Of a stretch of DNA of 64,000 nucleotides, positions 25,473-35,366 are shown piece by piece. Under the pieces are notes generated by a model. That model was given only the letters and a program-made list of their open reading frames with translations, ran no database searches and was not told where the DNA came from. Position 1 is the stretch's first letter. Every line of letters starts with the position of its first letter. Where the stretch lies: the NCBI GenBank assembly GCA_016744995.1, contig JADGDG010000015.1, positions 1 through 64,000 on the forward strand, read 5' to 3'. The DNA is from Gammaproteobacteria bacterium. GTDB taxonomy: Bacteria; Pseudomonadota; Gammaproteobacteria; GRL18. The position numbers and the translations under genes were made by a program.

Positions 25473-26304
25473 GATGACTTTACCTGATGCTGCTTTAGCT
25501 ATATGTGACGCCCTTCAATATCTTTGTTAATACATTCTGTACTTTGTGAAATCATAGCTTTCTACCTCATCCTATTCAAGCCAGAGCGATAATGGAGGCT
25601 GAGGAAAAGTAATAAAAAAACCCCGCCAGGGATTAGCTGGCGGGGTTACTTGAGAGCCTGCGACATATCTTGTGGCATAACGCCTGTAGCCAGTTATTGG
25701 CTTGTCGAGCCTCTTCAAATTTTGGTAGCAACAAACTAGCTCTTGTGATTAAGTATGATCTAAATATTCAATTTTGTCTGTAGGATTTTTTAGTTTTTAA
25801 TGAATTATTGATCCTAATCAAATAAATAATTGAAACTAAATCCAGCCTCGTATTTTAAATTCTGCACCAAAGCGCACCAAGTAATAATTACTCTGGAACA
25901 GTATAACGGTATGCTCAGGCTATGGTAGGTAAAACTTAATTTTAGATGTGAGCTTAAAATCGGATCACAGAATTTTTATGGTAGAGACATCAAGGGTGAC
26001 ATTGAAATAATGTTACTTTCTTTGACTGAAAGAGAAATCTTACAAAATCAAAGATTTAGCAATTTTATTTGTTTTTATCAGTACTACTGTGAGAAGTGGT
26101 GTGATAAGGTTGCCATAGATAGATAAAAGTGCAGAGATTTACTACAATAAAACATAGTAATTTAGTATGAATTTAATTCATTATATTATGTCTTATCAAT
26201 ATAACAGCGATAAAATCTTTACTATTAGAGATTACTATACTATCGTGTAAATATAACAGTAAAGCAATTAAGTTTTGAAAAAATAGGAGATAGACGAATG
26301 ACAA
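25473..26304. other. Gene-free stretch between flrA and a DUF4760 gene
   Basis: There are about 830 bases with no convincing gene on either strand. It holds a strong hairpin terminator (25614) and, to its right, AT-rich sequence with short direct repeats (GCACCAAAGCGCACCAAG). Composition is lower in G+C than the flanking flagellar genes, suggesting acquired or decayed DNA. Confidence 0.5.
25614..25648 (-). terminator. Strong rho-independent terminator, best read on the minus strand
   Basis: CCCCGCCAG and CTGGCGGGG form a perfect 9-bp GC-rich stem with a 7-base loop. On the minus strand it is followed by TTTTTTTATTAC; on the plus strand only by TTACTT. No minus-strand gene ends here, so it may close an unannotated small RNA, or serve flrA as a poor plus-strand terminator. 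Confidence 0.75.
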
Positions 26305-26841
26305 ATGAGCAGGACTTTGGAATTTAACGAAGTTACCTATCTGTTTGGTTTAAAAGGCGCCTATTTGGCGCCTTTATCAATTCTGATGTCAGCAATTATC
26401 GGTGCTAGTGTTGCTTTGTGGGCTGTACGCAGTAATAGGAGTATTGCCAGGCTAAAGAACTCTATGGACTTTATCAATAGCTTTAATGAGGCAAATGACA
26501 TAGCAAAAGGAGTGACTGAAATTGTTAAATTAAGGAAAATTAGTGAGCCAGATAGAAAAAGTATGGCAACGCCTAGCGGTCAATGTGAGGCAACCATTCA
26601 TATCAGAACCGTCTTGAATTATTATGAATCAATGGCTATTTGTATTAACCATAAAATATATGATGATGAAATTATTAAAGAAACATTGTTTTCTACTGTT
26701 GTAAAAATATGGAAAATTTGCAAACCTTTTGTTGATGAACAGAGATCACAAAGAGATACAGATACGATATATCAGGAATTAGAAGGACTGGTAATAAATT
26801 GGAATGCTAGCCCACTTGAAAAGAAAGAATTGAATAAATAA
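26305..26841 (+). CDS. DUF4760 family membrane-anchored protein
   Basis: The 178-residue protein has one transmembrane segment at about residues 20-40 (LAPLSILMSAIIGASVALWAV), then a basic stop-transfer RSNRSIARLKN and a cytosolic helical domain. TIHIRTVLNYYESMAICINHKIYDDEIIK (short fragment LNYYESMAI) and a final conserved Trp fit DUF4760 proteins, whose function is unknown. AGGAG lies upstream, but its best-spaced ATG (26298) opens a 9-codon frame that ends within the gene, while the long frame starts at ATG 26305. The gene stands alone within the flagellar regulon, with an own terminator, and looks like an insertion. Confidence 0.7.
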   Translation: MSRTLEFNEVTYLFGLKGAYLAPLSILMSAIIGASVALWAVRSNRSIARLKNSMDFINSFNEANDIAKGVTEIVKLRKISEPDRKSMATPSGQCEATIHIRTVLNYYESMAICINHKIYDDEIIKETLFSTVVKIWKICKPFVDEQRSQRDTDTIYQELEGLVINWNASPLEKKELNK

Positions 26842-26859
26842 CAAAAAAAGCAAAATAAT

Positions 26860-26885
26860 AAAAACCACCGCTCTGGTGATTTTTT
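26860..26885 (+). terminator. Terminator of the DUF4760 gene
   Basis: AAAACCACC and GGTGATTTTTT flank a 5-base loop; CACC/GGTG is the core stem, with A-T pairs and a U-run. Confidence 0.65.
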
Positions 26886-27159
26886 ATACCTATAGGGGGT
26901 ATGGGCTGTCAGAATATTGATGAGAGAAGTATTTTTTTAATGAAAGTCACATAAAAGGACATACAATTTACTACTCTGTTGTTAAGCAATTGAAATATAA
27001 TAAGATGAAAAATATGAGGCGATGTTTCCTTCTGAATAAAAACATCGGTCGTCATGTCATAGAACTGTCGCCAAAAAAATGCCACTCCTTAACAAAACCA
27101 TCCTGCAATACAGATTAAAAATAAATTAACTAATTGTTTTTTAATAATAATATTTAATA

Positions 27160-27175
27160 TGGTTTACTTATTGCT
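27160..27175 (+). promoter_or_regulatory. Putative sigma-54 promoter for flrB-flrC
   Basis: TGGTTTACTTATTGCT keeps the 10-base spacing between GG and GC. It lies 37 bases before the flrB start. In known systems flrBC is switched on by FlrA with sigma-54, which fits. Confidence 0.65.
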
Positions 27176-27211
27176 TTAGTCCATGTATAGAATCATAGAC
27201 TGGAGTATATT

Positions 27212-28405
27212 ATGGGTTTGGCTGCAATACTGGAAACTGCATTAGTTGAAACAAGAACAATCCCCTCTTTTGATGAAAATGTGATTAATAGCCAGTTATC
27301 ACAAACACCGCTGCAAGAATCGATTACGGAAACCCGTCTAAAAGCCTTATTAAAGGCCTTGCCTGCGGGAGTTGTTGTACTGGATGGTAAAGGTCTGGTG
27401 CAGGAGTGCAATCCGGCAGCAATTGAATTATTAGATGAACCATTGATTGGCCTGTCATGGCGCTCTGTTATTGATCGTGCTTTTGATCACAGTCGGATCT
27501 CCGGTCAGGACTCTGTAACTAAAAAAGGTCAGATTGTCAGCATTTCTACCTGTCCTCTGGGTGATGATGTACCGGGCCAGATTATCTTATTGCAGGATGT
27601 GACAGAAAAACGTCAGCTACAGACAAAGTATGATCAACAAAAACGCCTTGCCTCTATGGGGCAAATGGCAGCTCAGCTAGCCCATCAGATCAGAACACCG
27701 ATTTCAGCTGCATTGCTCTATGCCTCACACTTAAAGTCACCTCAACTCGATAATAATAAACGTTTACGTTTTGCAGATAAGATCCTGACACGTATTCAAA
27801 GTCTTGAACAACTTATTAATGATATGTTGTTGTTTTCACGAAATGGCATGCAAAATCGTGAAAGTCTTCCAGTACAGCAGTTGTTGAACGAGCTGAAGCA
27901 AGCCATTGTGATACCTGAAGGTAAGCAAAATGTAAAAATTACCTTTGATTATCAACCCACTGAAAAAATCTTTATCTCAGGTAATAGAAATCTTCTTATT
28001 AGTGGTTTGGTGAATCTGGTTAATAATGCACTCCATGCTGTTGATGGCTCTTGTTGTACTGCGGAGGGCTTAATACCTGAAATAATAATTAAAGTGTTGC
28101 AGCCTGTTTATGGTGCGATTGATTTTAGTGTTCATGACAATGGCAAAGGAATAGTGGCAGAAGATATGGACAAAATCTTTGAACCATTTTATACCACCAG
28201 ACAAAAAGGGACTGGACTGGGGCTGGCTGTGGTTAAAGCAATTGCAAATGCACATGATGGTGAGTTGTGGCTTGACTCTTCAATTGTGTCAACGACTCGA
28301 TCTTCACATAAGTCGCTATCAGGCTGCGTCTTTATAATGCGTATTCCCACACAAATTCAATCTTTGATAAATAATAGTACTAATCATTTGGAGAATTCAA
28401 AATGA
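27212..28405 (+). CDS. flrB: Flagellar two-component sensor kinase FlrB/FleS
   Basis: This is a cytosolic histidine kinase of 397 residues with no membrane segment. Residues about 42-130 are a PAS domain (LPAGVVVLDGKGLVQECNPAA). The HisKA phosphoacceptor is His158 in AQLAHQIRTP. The HATPase part has the N box NLVNNALHAVDG, the G1 box VHDNGKGI and the G2 box GTGLGLAVVKAIA. It phosphorylates the neighbouring FlrC, with which it overlaps by 4 bases (ATGA), and together they activate the class III flagellar genes. The start ATG follows GGAG at 8 bases. In the hierarchy it sits under FlrA/sigma-54, and the site at 27160 supports that. Confidence 0.95.
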   Translation: MGLAAILETALVETRTIPSFDENVINSQLSQTPLQESITETRLKALLKALPAGVVVLDGKGLVQECNPAAIELLDEPLIGLSWRSVIDRAFDHSRISGQDSVTKKGQIVSISTCPLGDDVPGQIILLQDVTEKRQLQTKYDQQKRLASMGQMAAQLAHQIRTPISAALLYASHLKSPQLDNNKRLRFADKILTRIQSLEQLINDMLLFSRNGMQNRESLPVQQLLNELKQAIVIPEGKQNVKITFDYQPTEKIFISGNRNLLISGLVNLVNNALHAVDGSCCTAEGLIPEIIIKVLQPVYGAIDFSVHDNGKGIVAEDMDKIFEPFYTTRQKGTGLGLAVVKAIANAHDGELWLDSSIVSTTRSSHKSLSGCVFIMRIPTQIQSLINNSTNHLENSK

Positions 28406-29868
28406 TCACCGGAAACAACATCAACTACCAGGCACCTTTAATTCTGGTTGTTGAAGATGATGAGGCTTTACGAGAAGCACTGGTTGATACTCTGGATATG
28501 GGTGGTTATAACGTACTTGAAGCTGATAATGGCCGTGCAGCTCTCGAACAGCTGTCGCAGGATGAGTCTGGTGAAATTGATATTGTGATCAGCGATGTGC
28601 AAATGCCGAAAATGGATGGTCATCAATTACTCAAACAAATAAAGAGACAATATGATATCCCTGTTTTGCTTATGACCGCCTATGGCACAATCAGTAAAGC
28701 TATTGAAGCAATGAAAGATGGTGCTGTTGATTATCTGGTGAAGCCTTTTGAAGCCGAAGTGCTGGTTTCAGTGATCAGTCGTTATGTTGGCAAGAGCATT
28801 GAAGATCATCAGATGATTGCTGAGTCAGAAAGTATGCAGAAAATTGCTCAACTCTCTAAACGTGTGGCTGCCAGTGATGCAACCGTGATGATTGGTGGTT
28901 CTAGCGGTACAGGCAAAGAAGTTCTGGCACGTTATATACATAATAATTCAAGCCGTAAAGACAAACCTTTTGTTGCTATTAACTGTGCAGCCATTCCAGA
29001 AAATATGTTAGAAGCAACTCTTTTTGGTTATGAAAAAGGTGCTTTTACCGGAGCTTATAAAGCTTCTTCAGGAAAATTTGAGCAGGCTCAGGGCGGGACT
29101 TTATTATTAGATGAAATTTCAGAGATGGAGCTCAGCCTACAGGCAAAATTATTGCGTGTACTGCAGGAAAAAGAAGTTGAACGTTTGGGCGGGCAGGAGT
29201 TGATTCCACTAGATGTTCGGATCCTGGCAACGTCTAATCGAAATATGGCTGAGCAGGTTAAGAGACATAAATTTCGTGAAGACTTATATTATCGCCTGAA
29301 TGTGTTCCCTATGATTATTCCTGATTTAAAAGACAGGACAGAAGATATTGTGCCTCTGGCAAAACACCTTATTAATAAAATGGCTAAACAAAATGGCAGT
29401 GAAATACCTGAACTTTCAAGAGAGGCTGAGTTAAAACTGCTCAATCATAACTGGCCCGGTAATATTCGTGAAATGGATAATGTGATCCAGCGAGCCTTCA
29501 TTCTTCATCTTGATAAAATTATTACCCCGGAAGATATGCCTATGGAGTTGATTTCTGATGGTGTTTCAATGATAAATGCTGATCTAGACGCTCAAAAGAT
29601 TTCTCCTACTGAAATACAAGCTGAACAAGCCATAAAAGAAACTAATATTAATCAGCAAGAATCTGCTGAAGTCAGTTCAAATTTAAATGAAGAGTTACGT
29701 GGCCGGGAATTTGACAAAATATTAGAGATCCTTCATACCACTATGGGCAATCGAAAAATGGCTGCAGAGAAGCTGGGCATCAGTCAACGAACTCTGAGAT
29801 ATAAGCTGGCAAAAATGCGAGATAATGGAATTGTTGTTCCTGGCGGTTTTGGCGCGAAAACTGCTTAA
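28402..29868 (+). CDS. flrC: Flagellar sigma-54 response regulator FlrC/FleR
   Basis: This is a 488-residue NtrC-class activator. The receiver domain (residues 13-130) has the acidic pair VVEDDEA, phosphoacceptor Asp65 in VISDVQMPKMDG, Thr in LLMTAYG and Lys in YLVKPFEAE. The AAA+ domain has a Walker A GGSSGTGKE, GAFTGAYKAS for sigma-54 contact, and LLLDEISEM as Walker B. The C-terminal Fis-type HTH is NRKMAAEKLGISQRTLRYKL. It is coupled to flrB by a 4-base overlap. Its targets are probably the fliE, fliK and related sigma-54-like promoters downstream. The 3' end of the gene itself carries the fliE promoter candidate. Confidence 0.95.
   Translation: MITGNNINYQAPLILVVEDDEALREALVDTLDMGGYNVLEADNGRAALEQLSQDESGEIDIVISDVQMPKMDGHQLLKQIKRQYDIPVLLMTAYGTISKAIEAMKDGAVDYLVKPFEAEVLVSVISRYVGKSIEDHQMIAESESMQKIAQLSKRVAASDATVMIGGSSGTGKEVLARYIHNNSSRKDKPFVAINCAAIPENMLEATLFGYEKGAFTGAYKASSGKFEQAQGGTLLLDEISEMELSLQAKLLRVLQEKEVERLGGQELIPLDVRILATSNRNMAEQVKRHKFREDLYYRLNVFPMIIPDLKDRTEDIVPLAKHLINKMAKQNGSEIPELSREAELKLLNHNWPGNIREMDNVIQRAFILHLDKIITPEDMPMELISDGVSMINADLDAQKISPTEIQAEQAIKETNINQQESAEVSSNLNEELRGREFDKILEILHTTMGNRKMAAEKLGISQRTLRYKLAKMRDNGIVVPGGFGAKTA
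29850..29865 (+). promoter_or_regulatory. Putative sigma-54 promoter for the fliE operon, inside flrC 3' end
   Basis: TGGCGCGAAAACTGCT differs from TGGCACG-N4-TTGCW at two positions only and has exact spacing. It overlaps the last FGAKTA codons of flrC and lies about 95 bases before fliE. Confidence 0.65.
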
Positions 29869-29959
29869 CAATTATTAGGAGTGAACTAATCTTTTAGATG
29901 ACTATTTTTTGACTCCGACTCATATTGAAGAAATACCAGACCAGAAAAAGAGCAAGCTA

Positions 29960-30316
29960 ATGATTAATGATATAAACACCTCAAGTATGATGCTGCAAAT
30001 GCGTTCAATGGCTGATATGGCCAGCACTAAAACCACACCATTAGAAATTAATAATGAAGGTTTGCCCAATGTCAGTGATAAAGCAGCCCCGGATGTTGAT
30101 TTCAGTAGTTTACTAAAATCTGCCGTACAGCAGGTTAATTCCTCTCAGGATGTTTCCGGGGATTTAAGAAATGATTTTATTGCGGGAAAAGAAGGCGTTA
30201 GCCTGGCACAGGTTATGATAGCCTCTGAAAAAGCCGGGGTTGCTTTTGGTGCATTGGTTGAAGTTCGAAATAAATTATTAAAAGCCTATGAAGAAGTAAA
30301 AAATATTCGGGTTTAA
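29960..30316 (+). CDS. fliE: Flagellar hook-basal body complex protein FliE
   Basis: FliE joins the MS ring to the rod and is an early export substrate. The 118-residue product begins MINDINTSSMMLQMRSMADM and ends with the family signature VMIASEKAGVAFGALVEVRNKLLKAYEEV (short fragment KLLKAYEEVKNI). An in-frame TTG at 29909 would add 17 residues; ATG at 29960 matches the normal FliE start, though its ribosome-binding site is weak. It is the first gene of the fliE-F-G-H-I-J run, behind a sigma-54-like promoter. Confidence 0.93.
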   Translation: MINDINTSSMMLQMRSMADMASTKTTPLEINNEGLPNVSDKAAPDVDFSSLLKSAVQQVNSSQDVSGDLRNDFIAGKEGVSLAQVMIASEKAGVAFGALVEVRNKLLKAYEEVKNIRV

Positions 30317-30331
30317 GTGGAGTAATAGCAA

Positions 30332-31966
30332 ATGGCTGGGGAAGGAAAGAATACTAATTCTATGATGGCTTTACAAAACATCAGTGAATATCCTTTATTA
30401 AGACAAGCAGGATTGTTGGCTGGCCTGGCTGCCAGTGTTGCTTTAGGTGTGGCGATTGTTTTCTGGTCACAAGCACCAGATTATACGACTTTATACGCTG
30501 AGCTGCCCGATGCAGAACTGGCTTCTGTTGCAGATGCCTTAAAACAAAGTGGTATCAAATATAAAATCAGTGCCGGAAATATTATGGTTGCTGCTAATGA
30601 TATTGAAAAATCACGCATGCAGCTGGCAGCTCAGGGCTTACCCAATATCCGTCCAGAAGGTTTTGATATTCTAAGTGCAGAACAAAGTTTTGGTACCAGC
30701 CAGTTCATCCAGTCGGCACGCTATCAGCATGCCCTTGAGGAAGAACTTGCACGCTCTATATCAGCATTAAGGAATGTTAAATCTGCCAGGGTTCACTTAG
30801 CTCTGCCCAAAGAATCTGTATTTATTAGAAATCGCAAAAAAGCCAGTGCATCTGTTGTGGCCAACTTGTTTTCCGGACATCGTATGACGGATGATCAGGT
30901 CTCTGCAATTATTTATATGGTTGCTTCAAGCGTTCCGAACCTGCAAGTTGAAGAAGTCACCGTGGTTGATCAGATGGGACGTTTATTAACAGAGTCTGGT
31001 GATAAAGAACAAGTTTTGAATTCTGAACAGCTGGAGTATACCAACCGGGTTGAACATAATTATGTTGAGCGGGTAAATTCCATTCTGACTCCTTTTTTAG
31101 GTTCTAATGGCTTTAAAGCTCAGGTTAATGCAGACATTGATTTCACTAGAATTGAAAAAACATCAGAAATCTTTAATCCGGATTCAGCAGCGACACGCAG
31201 TAAACAGCAATTAGTTGAACGAGTTTCTGCGTCAGGTAACATCGGCATTCCAGGAGCCTTATCGAACCAGCCTCCTGGTGGTTCAATTGCACCTGAAACT
31301 GCTGCTGGCGGTGGAGGTGATAACGAGGATGAAGAACAAAAATTCAGACTCAAAGAAACAGTGACCCAGAACTATGAACTTGATAAAACCATCAGTCATA
31401 CACAACTGGCTACCGGTAGTGTAAAAAGAATGTCAATTGCTGTGGTTATCGATGACAAAAGAGAAGTAGCTGAGGATGGTTCAGTTGCTATAACCCCAAG
31501 AAGTGAAGATGAATTAAAGCGTATTACTGCATTAGTTAAAGAAGCAGTTGGTTTTAATGCCCAAAGAGGTGATACTGTTAATATCATTAATGCTGGTTTT
31601 GTGGCGCCGGATGTTGTTGAAGCACTTCCCGATATACCTGTCTGGGAGCAAGCATGGTTTGCTCCAGTCGTCAAACAAAGCTTGGCAGCATTGGTTGTTC
31701 TTTATATAATCTTTGGAGTAGTTAAACCTGCATTTAAAAGCTTATCCAAACCACATAAAGAAGTGATTGGTATAGAAGGTGAAACTGGAGCTGAAGGACA
31801 GGCCGCATTGGCCGGGGGTGAAGCTGGTGGTATGGGTGTAGATGATGCCGATGCCTTACCACAACCACCCGATAATTATGAAATGCAGCTGGATATGGCA
31901 CGTAAGCTGGTTGTTGAAGATCCTCAAATTGCTGCTCAGGTTGTTAAAAAATGGTTGGCAGTCTGA
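30332..31966 (+). CDS. fliF: Flagellar MS-ring protein FliF
   Basis: FliF assembles the inner-membrane MS ring that houses the export gate and anchors the C ring. The protein has 544 residues. A first membrane segment is at about 26-46 (AGLLAGLAASVALGVAIVFW). The YscJ/FliF domain follows, with TTLYAELPDAELASVADAL and RVHLALPKESVF. A second conserved block ends at NIINAGFV. The second membrane segment is near 455-475 (QSLAALVVLYIIFGVVKPA), and the C-terminal tail that binds FliG ends AAQVVKKWLAV. A Gly-rich insert (about residues 305-335) is low complexity. Spacing of 15 bases to fliE shows an operon. Confidence 0.97.
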   Translation: MAGEGKNTNSMMALQNISEYPLLRQAGLLAGLAASVALGVAIVFWSQAPDYTTLYAELPDAELASVADALKQSGIKYKISAGNIMVAANDIEKSRMQLAAQGLPNIRPEGFDILSAEQSFGTSQFIQSARYQHALEEELARSISALRNVKSARVHLALPKESVFIRNRKKASASVVANLFSGHRMTDDQVSAIIYMVASSVPNLQVEEVTVVDQMGRLLTESGDKEQVLNSEQLEYTNRVEHNYVERVNSILTPFLGSNGFKAQVNADIDFTRIEKTSEIFNPDSAATRSKQQLVERVSASGNIGIPGALSNQPPGGSIAPETAAGGGGDNEDEEQKFRLKETVTQNYELDKTISHTQLATGSVKRMSIAVVIDDKREVAEDGSVAITPRSEDELKRITALVKEAVGFNAQRGDTVNIINAGFVAPDVVEALPDIPVWEQAWFAPVVKQSLAALVVLYIIFGVVKPAFKSLSKPHKEVIGIEGETGAEGQAALAGGEAGGMGVDDADALPQPPDNYEMQLDMARKLVVEDPQIAAQVVKKWLAV

Positions 31967-32026
31967 TTTAATGATCAGCTTAAATGCTTGATATAAACTT
32001 TGATATAAGAAGAAGTAGAGATAAAC

Positions 32027-33052
32027 ATGGCGGATGATGATTCAAAACAAGGTTTGACTGATCTGGATGGTATTCAGCAGGCCGCTGTTTTTCTTATGTC
32101 AGTGGGAGAAGAAGAAGCTTCAGGTATTTTAAAACATCTTGCCCCTAAAGAAGTTCAAAGTCTGGGTGAAGCCATGGCAACCATGGCTAATGTCGATAAA
32201 GGCAAAGCCACTGATGTATTGCAGAACTTTAATACCATTGTGGGCGGTCAGACCGCACTGGGTATGGGCTCAGAAGATTATCTACGCAATGTTTTAAACA
32301 AAGCTCTGGGTAAAGATAAAGCTGGTGGTGTCATTGACCGTATTTTATTAGGGCGTCAATCAAAGGGTCTTGAAGCGCTTAAATGGATGGAACCTCGTTC
32401 AATTGCTGAAGTTATTCGTCTGGAGCATCCTCAAATCATTGCCATTGTCCTCTCATATCTGGAAGCTGATCAAGCTGGCCTGGTGCTCTCAAATCTTCCT
32501 GAAAATACTCGTGCGGACATTATGATGCGTATTGCCAGTCTTGATGCAATTCAACCTGCAGCACTTTTTGAACTGGATGAAATTCTGGAAAAACAATTTG
32601 CTGGTCATGAGGGCAGTATCCGTTCTTCCAGTGTCGGCGGGATCAAAACTGCAGCTGATATTCTGAACTTTGTCGATGGTACTGCTGAAGCAGCCATTAT
32701 GGAAAATATCAAAAATGTAGATGAGGATCTGGGACAGGAAATTGAGGATAGTATGTTTGTCTTTGATAACCTTTCAGGTGTTGATGACCGTGGTATTCAG
32801 GCTCTGTTAAGAGAAGTTTCCTCGGATATTCTTATTGTTGCTCTTAAAGGAGCAGATGATGAAGTTAAGGAAAAAATCCTCAAAAATATGTCTAAACGGG
32901 CAGCGGAAATGTTGCGAGATGATCTCGAGGCGAGCGGGCCAGTGAAATTGAGTGAAGTCGAAGATGCACAACGTGAAATCCTGAGTGTGGCACGTCGTAT
33001 GGCTGAGTCCGGTGATATTGCACTAAGTTCCGGTGGCGATGAATATGTCTAA
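32027..33052 (+). CDS. fliG: Flagellar motor switch protein FliG
   Basis: FliG sits on the MS ring and takes torque from the stator, switching direction with FliM/FliN. The 341-residue length is standard. The N-domain has GIQQAAVFLMSVGEEEA, the middle domain EHPQIIAIVLSYLE with the EHPQ motif, and the C-terminal torque domain contains the charged run LLREVSSDILIVALKGADDEVKEKI (fragment VALKGADDEVKEKIL) and SKRAAEMLRDDLE. Its end overlaps the fliH start by 14 bases, so translation is coupled. Confidence 0.97.
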   Translation: MADDDSKQGLTDLDGIQQAAVFLMSVGEEEASGILKHLAPKEVQSLGEAMATMANVDKGKATDVLQNFNTIVGGQTALGMGSEDYLRNVLNKALGKDKAGGVIDRILLGRQSKGLEALKWMEPRSIAEVIRLEHPQIIAIVLSYLEADQAGLVLSNLPENTRADIMMRIASLDAIQPAALFELDEILEKQFAGHEGSIRSSSVGGIKTAADILNFVDGTAEAAIMENIKNVDEDLGQEIEDSMFVFDNLSGVDDRGIQALLREVSSDILIVALKGADDEVKEKILKNMSKRAAEMLRDDLEASGPVKLSEVEDAQREILSVARRMAESGDIALSSGGDEYV

Positions 33053-33881
33053 TCGTCTGGATCCTCAGAATTCTAAAGTGAGCAGCAAAGAAAGCAAGGT
33101 TATTTCAGGGAAAAATCAGGCCGACTATAAACCCTGGCAAGTGCCTGATGTGCAGTCACTGGCACAACAAAAAAAGGAAAAAGCCGGTCTTTTAACAGCC
33201 AGGCAGTTAGAAGCACTTCAAAAACAAGCCTATGATGAAGGCTTTCAGTTAGGGAAAGAGGAAGGCTATAGCGCGGGTCTGGAGCAAGGGCAGGAAGAAG
33301 GACGTCAAATAGGTCTACAAAAGGGACATGAAGAAGTTTCTCTTTCGGTCAAATATTTTGAGCAGATCATGACGTTTTTAGCCAAACCCATTGAGCAAGT
33401 GAATCAGGAGGTTGAAGAAGAACTTATTGGTTTATCAATGGCTACAGCAAAGCAAATTATCCGCCGGGAAATTAATGCTGATCCAGGACAAATTGTTGCT
33501 GTTGTTAAAGAGGCACTATCAGCTTTACCGTCAAATTCAAAAAAAATAAAAGTCTATCTGCATCCCCTTGATGCTCAAATTGCCCGCGAATACCTCACTG
33601 GAGCAAGTGGTGAAAACACACTTGATCCAAATGATGAAGTCTGGTCTATTGTCGATGAGCCTAACATTACCCGCGGAGGTTGCCAGATTAAATCAGAAGC
33701 TTCACAAATTAATGCCAGCATCGAAACTCGTATTGCAGAAATTGCAGCACGCATTCTTGGTAGTGAAAGGACTGGCAGTGAAAGAGACAATGGTGAAAGA
33801 ACAGCTGGTGAAAAAAGTGGTAGCCATTTAAATGCTCAGTTAAGCGACAGTGCAGCCCCAACTGTTGAAGATAATGACTGA
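33039..33881 (+). CDS. fliH: Flagellar assembly protein FliH
   Basis: FliH is the peripheral stalk-like regulator of the export ATPase FliI. The 280-residue protein has a central Gly-rich heptad-like helix ([20 protein letters not shown], with repeated GxxxG units), typical of FliH, then the conserved [14 protein letters not shown] segment (actual [17 protein letters not shown]) and [10 protein letters not shown]. The C-terminal 40 residues are a Glu/Arg/Ser/Gly low-complexity tail. Start choice is between ATG 33039 and ATG 33045; both overlap fliG. The stop overlaps the fliI start. Confidence 0.93.
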   Translation: MNMSNRLDPQNSKVSSKESKVISGKNQADYKPWQVPDVQSLAQQKKEKAGLLTARQLEALQKQAYDEGFQLGKEEGYSAGLEQGQEEGRQIGLQKGHEEVSLSVKYFEQIMTFLAKPIEQVNQEVEEELIGLSMATAKQIIRREINADPGQIVAVVKEALSALPSNSKKIKVYLHPLDAQIAREYLTGASGENTLDPNDEVWSIVDEPNITRGGCQIKSEASQINASIETRIAEIAARILGSERTGSERDNGERTAGEKSGSHLNAQLSDSAAPTVEDND

Positions 33882-35349
33882 AATAACGCAACCCGAAGTA
33901 ATAGAAAGCCCTTCTGATTTTTCCACATCCCCTGGTTTTTCAACTCAGTGGGCAAAGCGTCTCAAAAATGGTCGGAACAATATTGAAAAGAATCCAGTTT
34001 CATTAAATGTGGAAGGCAAACTCACTCGTATGGTGGGTATGACCCTTGAAGCCGTCGGGTGTCAATCTGCAATTGGTGGTCGTTGTCTTGTTGAAGGTGT
34101 CGATAAGCAGTTTATCGAAACAGAAGTTGTGGGTTTTTCTGGAGATAAATTATATTTAATGCCGACCGAAAGGATCAGTGGTATTTTACCAAATGCCAGA
34201 GTGATACCGACCTCAGACTCTTATAAAGTACCAGTTGGTGTTGAATTATTGGGACGGGTTATTGACGGTGCCGGTAAACCTTTAGATAACAAGGGGCCTC
34301 TGCAAAATATTAATAGTGCACCTCTTATTAGAAAAACAATGAACCCCTTATCCAGAGAGCCGATTCACATACCAATGGATGTGGGGGTTCGTGCGATTAA
34401 TGCAATGCTGACCGTAGGACGAGGCCAGAGGATGGGGCTGTTTGCCGGAAGTGGCGTGGGTAAAAGTGTGCTATTAGGCATGATGACTAAATTTTCCAAG
34501 GCAGATGTCATTGTAGTTGGTCTGATTGGTGAACGGGGGCGTGAAGTAAAAGAATTTATTGAGAACATTCTTGGTCCTGAAGGTATGGCCCGCTCTGTTG
34601 TTGTTGCTGTTCCAGCAGATCAGTCTCCTGTTATGCGTTTACATGGTGCTCAGGTTGCCACCAGCATTGCAGAAGATTTCCGCGATCAAGGCAAGCATGT
34701 CTTGCTCCTGATGGACTCTTTGACGCGATTTGCCCAGGCTCAACGTGAAATTGCACTTGCTATTGGAGAGCCTCCTGCAACAAAAGGTTACCCCCCTTCA
34801 GTTTTTGCAAAATTACCCGCGTTGGTTGAAAGGGCTGGTAATGGTAAAGCTGGCGGCGGCTCTATTACAGCCTTCTATACGGTTTTGACGGAAGGTGATG
34901 ATCAGCAGGATCCCATTGCAGATGCTGCTCGAGCTATTCTGGATGGCCATGTTGTCTTATCAAGAGAACTTGCCGAGAGCGGACATTATCCAGCTATTGA
35001 TATTGAAGCCTCTATCAGTCGTGTTATGACTGAGGTAAGCGATGAATCGCATTTGGAATTATCAAGGCGATTTAAACAAGTTTACTCAACTTACCAGCAA
35101 AACCGTGATTTAATTAATGTGGGTGCCTATACTTATGGTACAGAGAAATTGATTGATGAAGCGATTGAACTACAACCCTCTTTTATGGATTTTTTAAAGC
35201 AGGGAATGAATGTTGCTGTAAATTATGAAAGCAGTCTGCATGATCTGGAAGCGGTGATGACACAACCTACTCAGGTACAACAGGCAATGAATACTACTCA
35301 ACCTTCTATAACCCCTGGTGTAGCTTCAGCCAATGTTTATAAACAATAA
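33874..35349 (+). CDS. fliI: Flagellum-specific export ATPase FliI
   Basis: This hexameric ATPase of the flagellar type III export system resembles F1-beta. The 491-residue protein has Walker [11 protein letters not shown] near residue 195, Walker [22 protein letters not shown] (fragment [12 protein letters not shown]), and the catalytic [13 protein letters not shown] at 33874 overlaps the fliH stop, and an upstream in-frame GTG at 33850 is rejected. Extra length against the usual 440-450 comes from about 25 N-terminal residues and a Gln/Thr-rich C-terminal tail. It sits between fliH and fliJ as usual. Confidence 0.97.
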   Translation: MTEITQPEVIESPSDFSTSPGFSTQWAKRLKNGRNNIEKNPVSLNVEGKLTRMVGMTLEAVGCQSAIGGRCLVEGVDKQFIETEVVGFSGDKLYLMPTERISGILPNARVIPTSDSYKVPVGVELLGRVIDGAGKPLDNKGPLQNINSAPLIRKTMNPLSREPIHIPMDVGVRAINAMLTVGRGQRMGLFAGSGVGKSVLLGMMTKFSKADVIVVGLIGERGREVKEFIENILGPEGMARSVVVAVPADQSPVMRLHGAQVATSIAEDFRDQGKHVLLLMDSLTRFAQAQREIALAIGEPPATKGYPPSVFAKLPALVERAGNGKAGGGSITAFYTVLTEGDDQQDPIADAARAILDGHVVLSRELAESGHYPAIDIEASISRVMTEVSDESHLELSRRFKQVYSTYQQNRDLINVGAYTYGTEKLIDEAIELQPSFMDFLKQGMNVAVNYESSLHDLEAVMTQPTQVQQAMNTTQPSITPGVASANVYKQ

Positions 35350-35366
35350 AATGTAGCAACACATAC

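Larger units (their letters stand above)
26842..27211. other. Intergenic region upstream of flrBC
   Basis: It contains the DUF4760 terminator, then about 270 bases without a gene, ending with the sigma-54-like site for flrB. An imperfect pair CGATGTTTCC/AAAACATCGG at about 27018-27052 may form a small hairpin. Confidence 0.4.

Noticed and set aside
25620..25730. c-di-GMP riboswitch or tmRNA fragment after flrA
   Set aside because: None of the conserved riboswitch strings and no tmRNA ends are present; only a terminator stem is clear.
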